A stretch of 64,000 nucleotides of DNA from DASWJZ01 sp963720705 (GTDB lineage: Bacteria; Pseudomonadota; Alphaproteobacteria; Rhizobiales; Afifellaceae), in the NCBI GenBank assembly GCA_963720705.1, contig CAVRGJ010000001.1, positions 62,001 through 126,000 on the forward strand, given 5' to 3'. The notes under the pieces were generated by a model, which was not told the origin of the DNA, ran no database searches, and was given only the letters and a program-made list of their open reading frames with translations. Each line of letters begins with the position of its first letter. Positions within the stretch are counted from its first letter, which is position 1. Shown piece after piece: positions 8,496 through 18,346 of the stretch. Made by a program: the position numbers and the translations under genes.

Positions 8496-8799
8496 TCTCT
8501 CCGAGCGGCCTCATACGGTCACCCCAACATCGCCCCCTCGCCCGTTCCCGCATCCCGCCCGCACGCAATCACTTATGAGCGCCGGGCACTCAAAGGCACC
8601 GTCGCTTTAACAATTCCAGGGACTATACTCGACGCTGAAAGGGGCCTTCCCGCGCGCCGGCCGGTAGCGGCAAAATTCGGCCGTCCGCCGCCCGGTGAAA
8701 CAGAAAATGCAAAACGAACCCATCGGTGCTGATGCCAAAAGAGTTAGCCCTAAAATACGAAGCCATACGAAGCCCTCTGAGCGACTCGCCACGGGTCAC
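8496..8799. other. Intergenic region without recognisable genes
   Basis: About 300 bp after the toxin gene; no convincing ORF, hairpin terminator or repeat is seen. Confidence 0.4.
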
Positions 8800-8988
8800 C
8801 TACAGCGCGCGAATCACCCGCGCGGGCAGCGTGACGATCGCCCAGACCAGCTCCAGCGCGCCTTCCACCGCGATCCCCACCAGCCGGAAGGGAAGCAGCA
8901 GCAGCCAGACCAGCGGATAGAGCACCACCGCCACCAGGGCCAGCGGCCAGCAGAGCACCAGCAAAATGCACCACAGCAGGAACTTCAC
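8800..8988 (-). CDS. Small two-helix membrane protein
   Basis: About 62 residues from a GTG at 8988 (VKFLLWCILLVL...), preceded by AGAGAGGTGG. An ATG at 9018 would add ten residues. Two hydrophobic hairpin segments (about residues 2-30 and 40-60) are separated by LLPFRLVG. It is transcribed divergently from aroC. Function unknown. Confidence 0.55.
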   Translation of the reverse strand: MKFLLWCILLVLCWPLALVAVVLYPLVWLLLLPFRLVGIAVEGALELVWAIVTLPARVIRAL

Positions 8989-9064
8989 GTTCGCCACCTC
9001 TCTTCTCATCCTACGCAAAGAGGCGGGAAAATGTTCGATTCTGGTACCATAAAAATCTTACCCG

Positions 9065-10240
<1,176 letters not shown>

Positions 10241-10253
10241 GAGTCAGACATAT

Positions 10254-10771
10254 ATGGTTTATCCGATAGTGAAATTTGGCGACCCGGTGCTGGAAAACGA
10301 AGCCGCCGACGTGACGGAATTCGATACGCCGGAGCTGCACAAGTTGCTCGACGATATGTTCGAGAGCATGTACGCGGCCAAGGGCGTGGGTCTGGCGGCG
10401 CCGCAGATCGGCATCGGCCGTAAGATCGCCGTGATCGACATCTCCAACGGCGAAGCGACGCCGGAAGAAGCTCGTGCTGATCAATCCCGAGATCATCGCA
10501 AGTCGAAGGCAAGCAGGAGGGCGAGGAAGGCTGCCTCAGCATTCCCGGCTTTCGCGAGCAGGTGAAGCGCGGCCGTCAGGTGACCGTGCGCGCGCAGGAC
10601 GCCAAAGGCGAGATCTTCGAGAAGACCGGCGAAGATCTGCTGGCGCGCGCCTTCCTGCACGAGACCGATCACCTCCACGGCAAGCTCTACATCACCCACA
10701 TCAGCGCGCTCAAGCGCGACCTGATGAAGCGCAAGATCAAAAAAATGCAGCGCGCCGGGGACTGGAGCTAG
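10254..10771 (+). CDS. def: Peptide deformylase (frameshifted)
   Basis: Removes the N-formyl group from nascent proteins; a metalloenzyme. Motif 1 GVGLAAPQIG is seen in the first frame. Motif 2 (EEGCLSIPG, metal-binding Cys) is readable after correction near 10470 and 10505. Motif 3 LHETDHLHG (HExxH metal ligands and catalytic Glu) is seen in the final frame. Total about 170 residues, the usual length. It begins 13 bp after aroC and ends 4 bp before fmt, the common def-fmt pairing. Confidence 0.92.
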
Positions 10772-10775
10772 GCGC

Positions 10776-11705
10776 GTGCGCCTGGCCTTCCTGGGCACTC
10801 CGGCGTTCGCCGTTCCCACGCTGGACGCCGTGGTGGCGGCCGGGCACGAGGTGGCGGCGGTGGTCACGCAGCCCGACCGTCCGCGCGGGCCGCGGGCAGA
10901 ATCCGGCGGCGTCACCGGTGAAGGAAGCGGCGCTGCGGCTCGGGCTTGCCGGTCTACCAGCCCGAGCGCGTGCGCCGTCCCGAAGCGGTCGAGTACCTGC
11001 GCGGGCTGGGCTGCGAGGCGATGGTCGTCGTAGGCTACGGCCAGATCATTCCGCAAGTGGTGATCGATCTCGCGCCGCTCGGCATCATCAACGTACACGC
11101 CTCGCTGCTGCCCAAGTACCGCGGCGCGGCGTCCCATTCAATGGGCCATCGTGCACGGCGAGACGCGCACCGGCGTCACCACGATGCGGATCAACGCCGG
11201 GCTGGATACCGGCGACATGTTGCTCAAGGCGGAGACGGAGATCGGGCCGGAGGAGACCGCCGTGGAATTGGGGAAGCGGCTCTCGGCGCATGGGCGCGGA
11301 GCTGCTGGTGGAAACGCTGGCAGGGCTGCGCACGGGACGCATCGTGCCGCGAGCCGCAGGACGATTCGCAGGCCACGCTCGCGCCGCTCTTGAAGAAGGA
11401 AGACGGCGTGCATCGATTGGTCCCGGCCGGCGCAGGCGATTCACAATCTGGTGCGCGGCTTGCAGCCGTGGCCGGGCGCGCAGACGCGCTTTCGCGGGCA
11501 GTCCGCTGCATGTCTGGAGGACGCGCGTCGTGCCGGGACGCGGCAGGCGGCGCGCCCGGAACGCATCGCCGAGCGTGAAGCCTCCTACGGTGCGCTGCGG
11601 CGAAGGTCGTGCTGGAACTGGTGGAAGTGCAACTGGAAGGGCGCAAGCGCATGCCGGCATCGGATTTCGCCAACGGCCAGCGTTTGACGGAGAATGACAT
11701 TTTAG
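10776..11705 (+). CDS. fmt: Methionyl-tRNA formyltransferase (several frameshifts)
   Basis: Formylates Met-tRNA(fMet) using 10-formyl-THF. The GTG start at 10776 gives MRLAFLGTPAFAVPTLDAV. Further parts are split over three frames: HASLLPKYRGAA (the HxSLLPxxRG folate site), TGVTTMRINAGLDTGDML, and a C-terminal OB-like domain ending KRMPASDFANGQRLTENDI. About seven one-base shifts occur, for example near 10900, 10945, 11135, 11290 and 11410. If one T of the run at 11700-11703 is extra, the gene ends at TAG 11703-11705. Otherwise it reads in frame into argJ. Confidence 0.9.
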
Positions 11706-11719
11706 GGGAGCCACGACAA

Positions 11720-12904
11720 TTGAACCTGCCGTTGGGATACGCATACGCCGCCACTTACGCCGGAATCCGCGCGGTGGAGAAAGACGACCTGTCGCTGATT
11801 GTGAGCGGATTGCCGGCCACCGCCGCGGCCGTCTTCACGCAGAACCGGGTGCAGGCGGCGCCGGTGCGCCTGGGGCGCAGCCACTGAAGGCGTCGCAAGG
11901 GGCAGGTGGGCGCGGTGCTGATCAACGCCGGCAACGCCAACTGCGCCACCCGCACCGGCGACGCGGTGGCGCTGGCCACGCTGCAAGGCCGCCGCGAAAC
12001 TGCTGCAAGCTTCCGGTGTCGCAGGTGCTGCCTGCGTCCACCGGCGTCATCGGCGTGGAGCTGGAGGCGCGCAAGATCACCGAGGCGCTGCCGCGCCTGG
12101 TGGCGGGTCTCGCGCCGAGACGGGTTCGACCGCGTGGCGCGCGCCATCATGACCACCGACCTGGTGCCCAAGACCGCCTTCGCCGAAGCGCGCCTGCGGC
12201 GCGGCGCCATTCGCGTCGCGGGCATGACCAAGGGCAGCGGCATGATCCAGCCGCATGATGGCGACCACGCTGGGCTATCGTCATGACCGACGCGGTGCTG
12301 CCGCTCGCGCAGTTGCGCGCCATCCTGAAGCGCGGCGTGGAGCGCAGCTACAACCGCATCTCGGTGGATGGCGACACCTCGACCAACGATACGCTGCTGC
12401 TGATGGCCAACGGCGCGAGCGGCGTGCGCGCCGATGCCAAGGAACTCGCCATGGTGGAGGCGGCGATCGCCGACGTGATGGACGTCGCTGGCGCGACAGA
12501 TCGCGCGCGATGGCGAAGGCGCGAAGAAGCTGGTCACCATCGTGGTGCGCGGGGCGGCGGACGATGCGGGCGCCGCGCGCATCGCGCGCGCCATCGCCAA
12601 TTCGCCGCTGGTGAAGACGGCGATTGCCGGCAGCGATCCCAATTGGGGCCGCATCCTTTCGGCGGCGGGCAATGCGGGCGTGAAATTCGACCCGGCCAAG
12701 ACCGATATCCACATGCAGGGCGTGGCGGTCTGCAAGGGCGGGCTGGCGGCGCCGTTCTCCGAGCAGGAGCTGAAGCAGAAGCTGGATGGCGCGGAATGCG
12801 AGATCCGGCTGGCGATCCGCGGGAAGGGAAAGGGCGAGGCCACGTTCTGGACCTGCGACCTGACCGAAGGCTACATACGCATCAACGCGAGTTATCGGAC
12901 CTAA
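11720..12904 (+). CDS. argJ: Glutamate N-acetyltransferase / amino-acid acetyltransferase (frameshifted)
   Basis: Transfers acetyl from N-acetylornithine to glutamate in the cyclic arginine pathway. The proposed start is TTG at 11720, with AGGGGAG 9 bp upstream. Recognisable parts are LPATAAAVFTQN near the start, the self-cleavage region KGSGMIQP followed by MMATTLGY (the nucleophilic Thr), RISVDGDTSTND, and DPNWGRILSAAGNAG. The C-terminus is FWTCDLTEGYIRINASYRT. Parts lie in different frames, with breaks near 11888, 11995, 12115, 12260, 12290 and 12490. Length about 395 residues after correction, as expected. Confidence 0.9.
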
Positions 12905-12907
12905 AGG

Positions 12908-13319
12908 ATGACGCGGCGCGCGTGGTTGGTCATCCCGATTGCGGCGTGCGGTTTCGCGGCCGATCCGTCGCGTGAGGTCTTCGACCTGGTTTCCGACATG
13001 GCGGGCAGTTTGAGCGCGGGCGACGCGGCGGCGTTCATGAAGGCATTCGACCCCGCGATGCCCGGCTATGCGAAGTTGCGCGAGAACGTCACCGGCCTGC
13101 TGGCGCTGGGCGATGTGCAATCGGGCATCGATCCGCTCGAAGATGCCGGCGATGCGCAGCGGCGCACCGCGCAGTTCCAATGGACGCTGCGGATTCTGCG
13201 CGGTTCGCAGGCCACGGCGTCGGTGCGGCGCGAGCAGGTGGTGAAGCTGACGGCGGAAAAGCGGGGCGGCAAAGTGGCGCATCACGGCGATCGAGCCGAT
13301 CGGGTTCTTCGCGCCGTAG
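12908..13319 (+). CDS. Small secreted NTF2-like protein (C-terminal frameshift)
   Basis: It starts with a short signal peptide (MTRRAWLVIPIAACGFAADP). A helical stretch with SAGDAAAFMKAFDP and a beta-rich second half follow, consistent with the NTF2/SnoaL-like fold often found as small secreted proteins. The uncorrected frame runs to 13333, but removing one G near 13273 gives a more natural end, WRITAIEPIGFFAP, with TAG at 13317-13319. It lies 4 bp after argJ. Ligand unknown. Confidence 0.6.
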
Positions 13320-13384
13320 GCCCGCGGGCCTGAGTACGGCGGAGGCGGAATCGAGAGCCCGAAGAGTCTTGGCGCCGGCGGGAG

Positions 13385-13999
13385 TTAGTGGGTCACGATA
13401 TCGCGAACGAGGGCGAAAGCGGCATCACGCTGCTTGATATTTATCTGGAATTCGCGGCGGCCGGCGGCTGGGATGTTTTCCACTGTGGCGTTGACGGCTC
13501 CCACCTGGGAGCCGGCCAGATTAGTCAGCTCGATCGCCAGATCGGCCGAATGGACGTTCTGCTTGGAGGTGTTCTGGACAATGCCGATGATGCGGGTGTT
13601 TTCGACTTTGATCTCCAACACCTGGACCTCGGAGGAGGGAGCGAGTTTGTAGTCCTTATTGAGGTTGGGCAGGATCTTCGCGGCGATTTCCTTGGCGGTC
13701 GGTTGAGCAGGTGGGTTTTTGCTCCGGCGGGTCCATCACGTAGAGGGCGGTGCCGACTGCCCGCCGCGAGGATCAGGCACGGCACGGCGATCAAGGTCCA
13801 GGATCTGATTTTCTGGGCGGGGGTGCGGTTGGTGAGGTAGAGCGGATCGTTGGGCGCGGGTCCGCCGGAGAGGAAGCGGTCCAGCGCGTTCCTGGAAGGG
13901 GCCGAGCCATTTGGACTGCTTTTTTGGGGGTGCGGGTCCGCCGGAGGGCTTGAGGCCTGTGTATGCGATCGACTCGAAAAGTTCCCGGAGGCGCTTCAT
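13385..13999 (-). CDS. Membrane-anchored protein with FxLYD-like domain (frameshifted)
   Basis: Three frames join into one protein of about 205 residues starting at ATG 13999 (MKRLRELFESIAYTGLKPSG). A cytosolic N-terminus leads to one membrane helix (WTLIAVPCLILAAG). The C-terminal beta-sandwich reads LEIKVENTRIIGIVQNTS...VGAVNATVENIPAAGRREFQ, which resembles the FxLYD domain of extracytoplasmic proteins. Shifts lie near 13890, 13785 and 13735. No enzymatic motif is seen. Confidence 0.55.
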
Positions 14000-14090
14000 G
14001 GTGTTGCCGCGGTGAGTGTTCACCGTTAGTATAGCGTGGGCGACGACGGGCGGTCCGCGGAGTACGGGAGTCGGCGGGATCCGGCGGTGT

Positions 14091-15111
14091 TCAAGGACGT
14101 GAAGCGCCGTGTCCGGCGAGCAGGGCTTCGAGGGCGCGCAGGTTGTGGGGACGGCCCATTACGATGAGGTAGTCGCCGCCCTGCACGGCGGTGTCGGCGG
14201 GCGGGTTGAAGATCATCTCGCCGCTATCTTTGCGGATCGCCATGACGATGACGCCGACCTCTTTGCCCAACTGCATTTCGCGGATGGTGCGGGACACCAT
14301 ATCGCTGGAGGTGGCGACGCGGACCTGTTCGATGGAGATATCTTCGCCGATGTCCTTGGTGGTGAAGTCGAGGAACTGGACGACGTGCGGGCGGAGCAGG
14401 GACTGTGCGAGGCGGTGGCCGGTCATGGCGTAGGGGGCGAAGACGGCGTCGGCGCCGGCGCGCCGCATTTTGGCTTCGGCGCCCTCTTCGGCGGCGCGGG
14501 TGGAGACGTAGATGTTGGGGTTGAGGCCCTTGGCGGAGAGCAGCACGAAGAGGTTATCGGCGTCGGTGGCGAGGGCGGCAACGAGTCCGCGGGCGCGTTC
14601 GATGCCGACGAGGTGTAGGGTCTGGTCGTGGGTGGAATCGGCGACGACGGCGAGCATGCCGGCGTAGCATGGCGCGGTCGACGCGGTCAGGGTCGATATC
14701 GACGACGACGAAGGGGACGCCGGCGTGGAGGAGTTCGTTGGCGGCGCCGCGCCCGACGCGTCCGAAGCCGCAGATGATGTAGTGGTCCTTGAGATTTTCG
14801 ATCATGCGTTTTTTCCGCCGTTTTCCAATGGCGTCGCCGAACTCCAGTTCGATGATGGTCTGGGTCATGGCGCCGATGGCGATGAAGAGGGTGGTGACTC
14901 CGATCACGATGAGGAAGGAATTGAAGACGCGGCCGGCGTGCGATAGGGGGTGAATCTCGGTATATCCCACCGTGGTCATGGTGGTGAGGGACATGTAGAA
15001 GGCGTCGAAAACGGGGTATCCGGCGATGAAGGTGAAGCCCAGGGTGCCGATCGTGAGGGTGGTGGCGATGGCGACGAATATAAGGATAAAACGCCGCGTG
15101 AACCGAGTCAT
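14091..15111 (-). CDS. Two-TM potassium channel with RCK/TrkA domains (frameshifted)
   Basis: TM1 is at about residues 8-31, the pore loop with filter TVGYT at 47-51, and TM2 at about 60-85. An RCK N-terminal Rossmann domain follows (ICGFGRVGRG, GxGxxG at 115-120), then an RCK C-terminal domain ending GGDYLIVMGRPHNLRALE. A shift near 14660 splits the Rossmann domain. Potassium channels normally have TVGYGD; here the second filter glycine is Thr and the acid is Glu (TVGYTE). It is expected to be an inner-membrane, ligand-gated K+ channel of about 340 residues. The selectivity should be regarded as unproven. Confidence 0.8.
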
Positions 15112-15214
15112 GGAGATCTACAGTATAGCGGGATGCAGTGGTGGAATTGAGCAGGCGAGCGGGCGAAGTGTCTGATAAACTGGGGGAGACCCGTCACGCA
15201 GTATCCCCTCCCGA

Positions 15215-15290
15215 GGGCCGGTAGCTCAGTTGGTAGAGCATGTGACTTTTAATCACAGGGTCGCGGGTTCGAGTCCCGCCCGGCTCACCA
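15215..15290 (+). tRNA. tRNA-Lys (anticodon UUU)
   Basis: A full cloverleaf can be drawn. Acceptor GGGCCGG (15215-15221) pairs with CCGGCTC (15280-15286). The D arm is GCTC/GAGC and the anticodon arm is TGTGA/TCACA around the loop CTTTTAA (anticodon TTT). The variable loop is GGGTC and the T arm is GCGGG/CCCGC around TTCGAGT. The discriminator is A and CCA is encoded. The last 24 bases plus one more are repeated at 16399-16423. Confidence 0.97.
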
Positions 15291-15291
15291 T
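15267..15291 (+). repeat. Left direct repeat (attL-like) inside tRNA-Lys
   Basis: 25 bp from the last G of the T-arm stem through CCA and the following T. It is identical to 16399-16423; the flanking bases differ on both sides. Confidence 0.9.
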
Positions 15292-15299
15292 GTAAGTCA

Positions 15300-15880
15300 A
15301 GGACAGAAGAGGAGGGGAAGAGAGAAGAAAGCAAAAAGCAGTGGCGGGGAAAGGGGCGCAAACCACAACGTGCGAAAGGGAGAAGACGAGGACAGGTAGC
15401 AGGGAACGGAAGCGGCAAGGAACGGCGCAAGCAGGACAGCAAGGAACGGCGGCAGGGAACAAGAAGACAAAACGAGAGAACTACCGCGCACGAGAACGAC
15501 ACGAGAAGGCGAACACAGGAGAAGAACAAGCACGCACGAACGGGAGAGGCGGGAAAGAGAAGGGCGGAGAGAAGGAGGAAGCGAAAACACGCACGGGGAG
15601 GAGAGGCGAAGGAGACAGGAGGCAAAAAAAGAGGGAAGCAGCGAGCGCGAACGAAGCGAGCGCGCAAGAGCGAACAGAAAACAAACGGGCGGACACGGGG
15701 AGAACGCGTGCGAGGAAGCAGCGAAGTGAAGCGGCGGAAAAAGAGCGCAAGAAGAACAGGGAGGTAGGAGGAAAACGCAGCCAACCGCGGAACAGGACAG
15801 AAGCAGGGGAGCAGTGCCAACGTAAGGACACGGACAGGACGTAGCAACAAGAGAAGGCAAAAAGACACGACAAAAAGCAG
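15300..15880 (+). other. Thymine-depleted, purine-rich tract
   Basis: By hand count, 15301-15840 contains 9 T in 540 bases (1.7%), about 19% C and about 80% purine. The longest T-free run is 15483-15708 (226 bases). All three stop codons contain T on this strand and A on the other, so all six frames are open by composition. The long overlapping frames here (up to 340 codons on the minus strand and 167 on the plus strand) are therefore not evidence of coding. Plus-strand third codon positions are not G+C-rich, unlike genes in this window. No internal repeat unit is evident. Confidence 0.85.
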
Positions 15881-16169
15881 TACGCAGCGTACGCTAGCAC
15901 CGACGAGGGCAAAAAAAGAACGCAGGTGAAAGTCGAATGAATGACACACCAAGGCCGTGGCAAACAAACCGCAGAACAAAACAAACAAAAGGAAGCAGAG
16001 GTGCGGAGAGGAGAAGGAGGAAACAGCACACGGGTAAAGGCCGCGAAGTGTGCGGCGAAAACTGCATGTACGAAAGGCGCGCGAGCGTGGAAGACGCTCT
16101 GTGGGTACTGCGCACTCAATGACGTGAAGCGACATGCGGACAAGGTCGCTACGACCTGGGACGCGGCAG

Positions 16170-16454
16170 ATGACGCCGCCACAGAAGTGGATAGCAAACC
16201 GGAGGGCCGCACACAAAGGGCCGCATAAGCCAGGCTACCTGGAGGCCTACGAGTGCGAGGTCTGCGCGGGCTGGCATTCGGTCACAGACGGTAAAGGCCT
16301 GTACGGGTTTTTGTACGATGAAACCGCCAAACGCCCGAATCGCGCAAATCATAGGTATCGTGTTTACAATAACTTTCAAAGAATCAAGACACGTGGGTGT
16401 TCGAGTCCCGCCCGGCTCACCATAGTTTTCTCCTTCTCCGGCGATTGCCAATGA
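16170..16454 (+). CDS. Small zinc-ribbon-like protein (CxxC...WH) of the tRNA-Lys element
   Basis: About 94 residues from ATG 16170 (MTPPQKWIANRR...); ATG 16134 would add 12 residues. The central motif YECEVCAGWHSVT (CxxCxxWH) is typical of small proteins encoded by phages and plasmids. The flanks are basic. The frame continues through the right direct repeat, so its last codons come from tRNA-derived and flanking sequence. Function unknown; single-stranded nucleic-acid binding would be a guess. Confidence 0.45.
   Translation: MTPPQKWIANRRAAHKGPHKPGYLEAYECEVCAGWHSVTDGKGLYGFLYDETAKRPNRANHRYRVYNNFQRIKTRGCSSPARLTIVFSFSGDCQ
16399..16423 (+). repeat. Right direct repeat (attR-like)
   Basis: An exact 25-bp copy of 15267-15291 with no other tRNA sequence upstream of it, about 100 bp before the polysaccharide deacetylase gene. 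Confidence 0.9.
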
Positions 16455-16522
16455 ACCGCGAAGCGCGTCGGCCGCAGCTGCGTTGCGTGCCGCCGGATGC
16501 GTTCGGATATGATGAAGTCCTT

Positions 16523-17915
16523 ATGTGGCGACTGGTGGCTCTCCTGCTTCTGATTACAGGCCTCTCGCAGGCGGCGGGTCCTGTCTATGTCGTGCTCTGG
16601 TTCGATACGGAAGACTACATCGAGCCGACCTCCGATGATGCCGCGCTGCGGATTGCCAGCGATCTGCGGGCCGAGGGCGTCAGAGCTACGTTCAAGGTCG
16701 TCGGGGAGAAGGCGCGGATGCTGGAGAGCCGGGGACGGCGCGACGTGATTCAGGCTTTATCGCAACATGCCATCGGGTACCACTCCAACTGGCACAGCGT
16801 GCATCCCACCCCGGCGGAGTATCTGGTCACGATGAACTACCTGGAAGGGGCGGCGGAGTTCGAGCGGCGGGAGGCATCCGGCCTGGCCGATGTGAAGCGG
16901 ATCATGGGCGCGGACGTGGTGTGCTACGGGCAGCCTGGCAGTTCGTGGGGGCCGCAAACCAATCTCGCCCTGCGCCGTATGGGAATTCCGGTTTACCTGG
17001 ACGAAGGCGAGCAGGTGGGTCTTAACGGGCAGCCCTTCTGGTATGGAGGCCTGCTGTATATCTTCGCCATGGGGAGGAATCAGTTTCGCGCACGACTCGA
17101 CGCCGGGTGCGGAGGACACAGCGGCCTATCAACGATTCGACGAAGCGGCAGCGCGCCTGGAGGCGGAAGGAGGCGGAGCGATCAGCATCTACTACCACCC
17201 CAACGAATTCGTGACTACGGAGTTTTGGGATGCGGTGAACTTCTCGCGCGGCGCCAACCCGGAGCGCAGTGACTGGGTGAAACCGAAGCGCAGAACCGCG
17301 GCGGAATCCGAGCGCTGCTACGGAGTGCTGCGCCGCTTCGTACAACATATGAAGCAGCGCCCCGGAGTCCGCTTTGTCACGCCGCGCGAGTTGCTGGCCG
17401 CCTATGAGAAGCCAGTGCCCGGCAGGGTGGACCGCCAGCTTGCGGCGGCGCAATTGCGGCGGGGCATTTCGTTCGCGGAGGCCGGCGGCCAAACGATGTC
17501 GGCGGCAGATATGCTGCTGGCGCTGCTCGGTGTGGCGCCGCAAACGGTGGACGGCCCGACCGCGGCCGTCGCGACGACGTACCGCAAGGCGACGATTCCG
17601 GCAGCGGCGCTCGAGCGGGCCGCGGTGGATGCCGCGGCTTTCATACGGCAGTCCGGCCGTCTGCCGAATGCGGTTTTTGTGGGTGCCGAATGCCTGTCAC
17701 TGGTCGATTTCACGGCGACACTGGCCGCCGCGTACGGGAGCAACGGCGAGGTGAACGTGGTCCGCGGGACTACAGGCTTCGACAAGTATTTCGCCGCCGA
17801 CGGCAAACGGCCGTTCAATTGGGTGATTCACCGGGAAGGCTTCGACGGGGGACCGTTGCTGGACCTCGGCAGGCTTCAGGGCTGGACTCTGAAACCGGCG
17901 CGATTGCGAAAATGA
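16523..17915 (+). CDS. Secreted polysaccharide-deacetylase-like protein (one frameshift)
   Basis: ATG 16523 gives a signal peptide (MWRLVALLLLITGLSQA). The mature protein begins GPVYVVLWFDTEDYIEP, the NodB-type Asp-Asp motif, followed by GVRATFKVVGEKA. The metal-site motif YHSNWHSVHP resembles HS/TxxxxH. One base shift near 17110 joins the first frame to the second, which contains AISIYYHPNEFV and a long C-terminal extension with no motif I recognise. Corrected length is about 463 residues. It probably removes acyl groups from a cell-envelope polysaccharide in the periplasm. It lies just outside the tRNA-Lys element. Confidence 0.7.
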
Positions 17916-17991
17916 ATCGCTGCGGCAGTTCCGGCGGGTTGCAGCCTGCCAGCGTTGAAGCGGCGGTTCGCCACGGGGTAGCCTGACCTCC

Positions 17992-18339
17992 ATGGCGAAG
18001 GCGCGATGCGCGCGAATGACCCGGCGGGAGGCTATGCTCTCGCTCGCGGCTGCCGAGGCCAACCAGGCTGTCGCCGCCGATGCAACATCGCTGTATGCCA
18101 TTGGCAATCACGCAATCGGCAGGTATGAGAAGAAGACCGGCAGGCGGGTGGCCGGTTGGGAATGCGAGACAGGGAAGCCGTTGATCCATCTCGACAGCGG
18201 CGTGGTGCACGAAGGAACGCTCTACTGCGCGCACTCCAACTATCCCGGACTGCCGATGGTAAGTTCGATCGAGATGTGGGATGCGGCGGAGAAGGCATGC
18301 CGCCAGAACGATTCCGGGTATACTTATCTTGAATTATGA
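17992..18339 (+). pseudogene. N-terminal fragment of a secreted cycloisomerase-like protein
   Basis: 115 codons with a weak signal-like start, then a beta-propeller-style stretch (GNHAIGRYEKKTG, then HLDSGVVHEGTLYCAHSNY and PMVSSIEMWDA). This resembles the beginning of secreted proteins annotated as cycloisomerases, which I recall as roughly 300 residues. The match stops abruptly after IEMWDA, and the frame ends within a few codons, overlapping the next gene. Best read as a 3'-truncated remnant. Confidence 0.5.
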
Positions 18340-18346
18340 GTATACC
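18317..18346 (+). promoter_or_regulatory. Inverted repeat spanning the start of the next gene
   Basis: GGTATACT (18317-18324) and AGTATACC (18339-18346) are perfect inverted copies with a 14-base spacer. The second arm lies inside the first codons of the gene starting at 18336. A TATACT -10-like hexamer lies in the first arm. It may be an operator or an RNA hairpin masking the start codon. Confidence 0.45.

Larger units (their letters stand above)
15267..16423 (+). mobile_element. Small tRNA-Lys-integrated element bounded by 25-bp direct repeats
   Basis: The 3' part of tRNA-Lys (from the T arm through CCA plus one base, 15267-15291) is duplicated exactly at 16399-16423. This is the usual mark of site-specific integration by a tyrosine recombinase at a tRNA gene. 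The 1.1 kb between the repeats holds a T-depleted purine-rich tract of about 0.6 kb, a transitional zone, and a small ORF with a CxxC..WH motif. No integrase gene fits inside, so the element must be non-autonomous, a deletion remnant, or a satellite mobilised in trans. Everything beyond the repeat itself is inference. Confidence 0.7.

Noticed and set aside
15194..16216. A 340-codon minus-strand frame and several overlapping long frames in the tRNA-Lys element
   Set aside because: A strand without T (or, on the other side, without A) cannot form stop codons, so open frames are expected by composition. The translations are low-complexity and start inside the tRNA or its flank.
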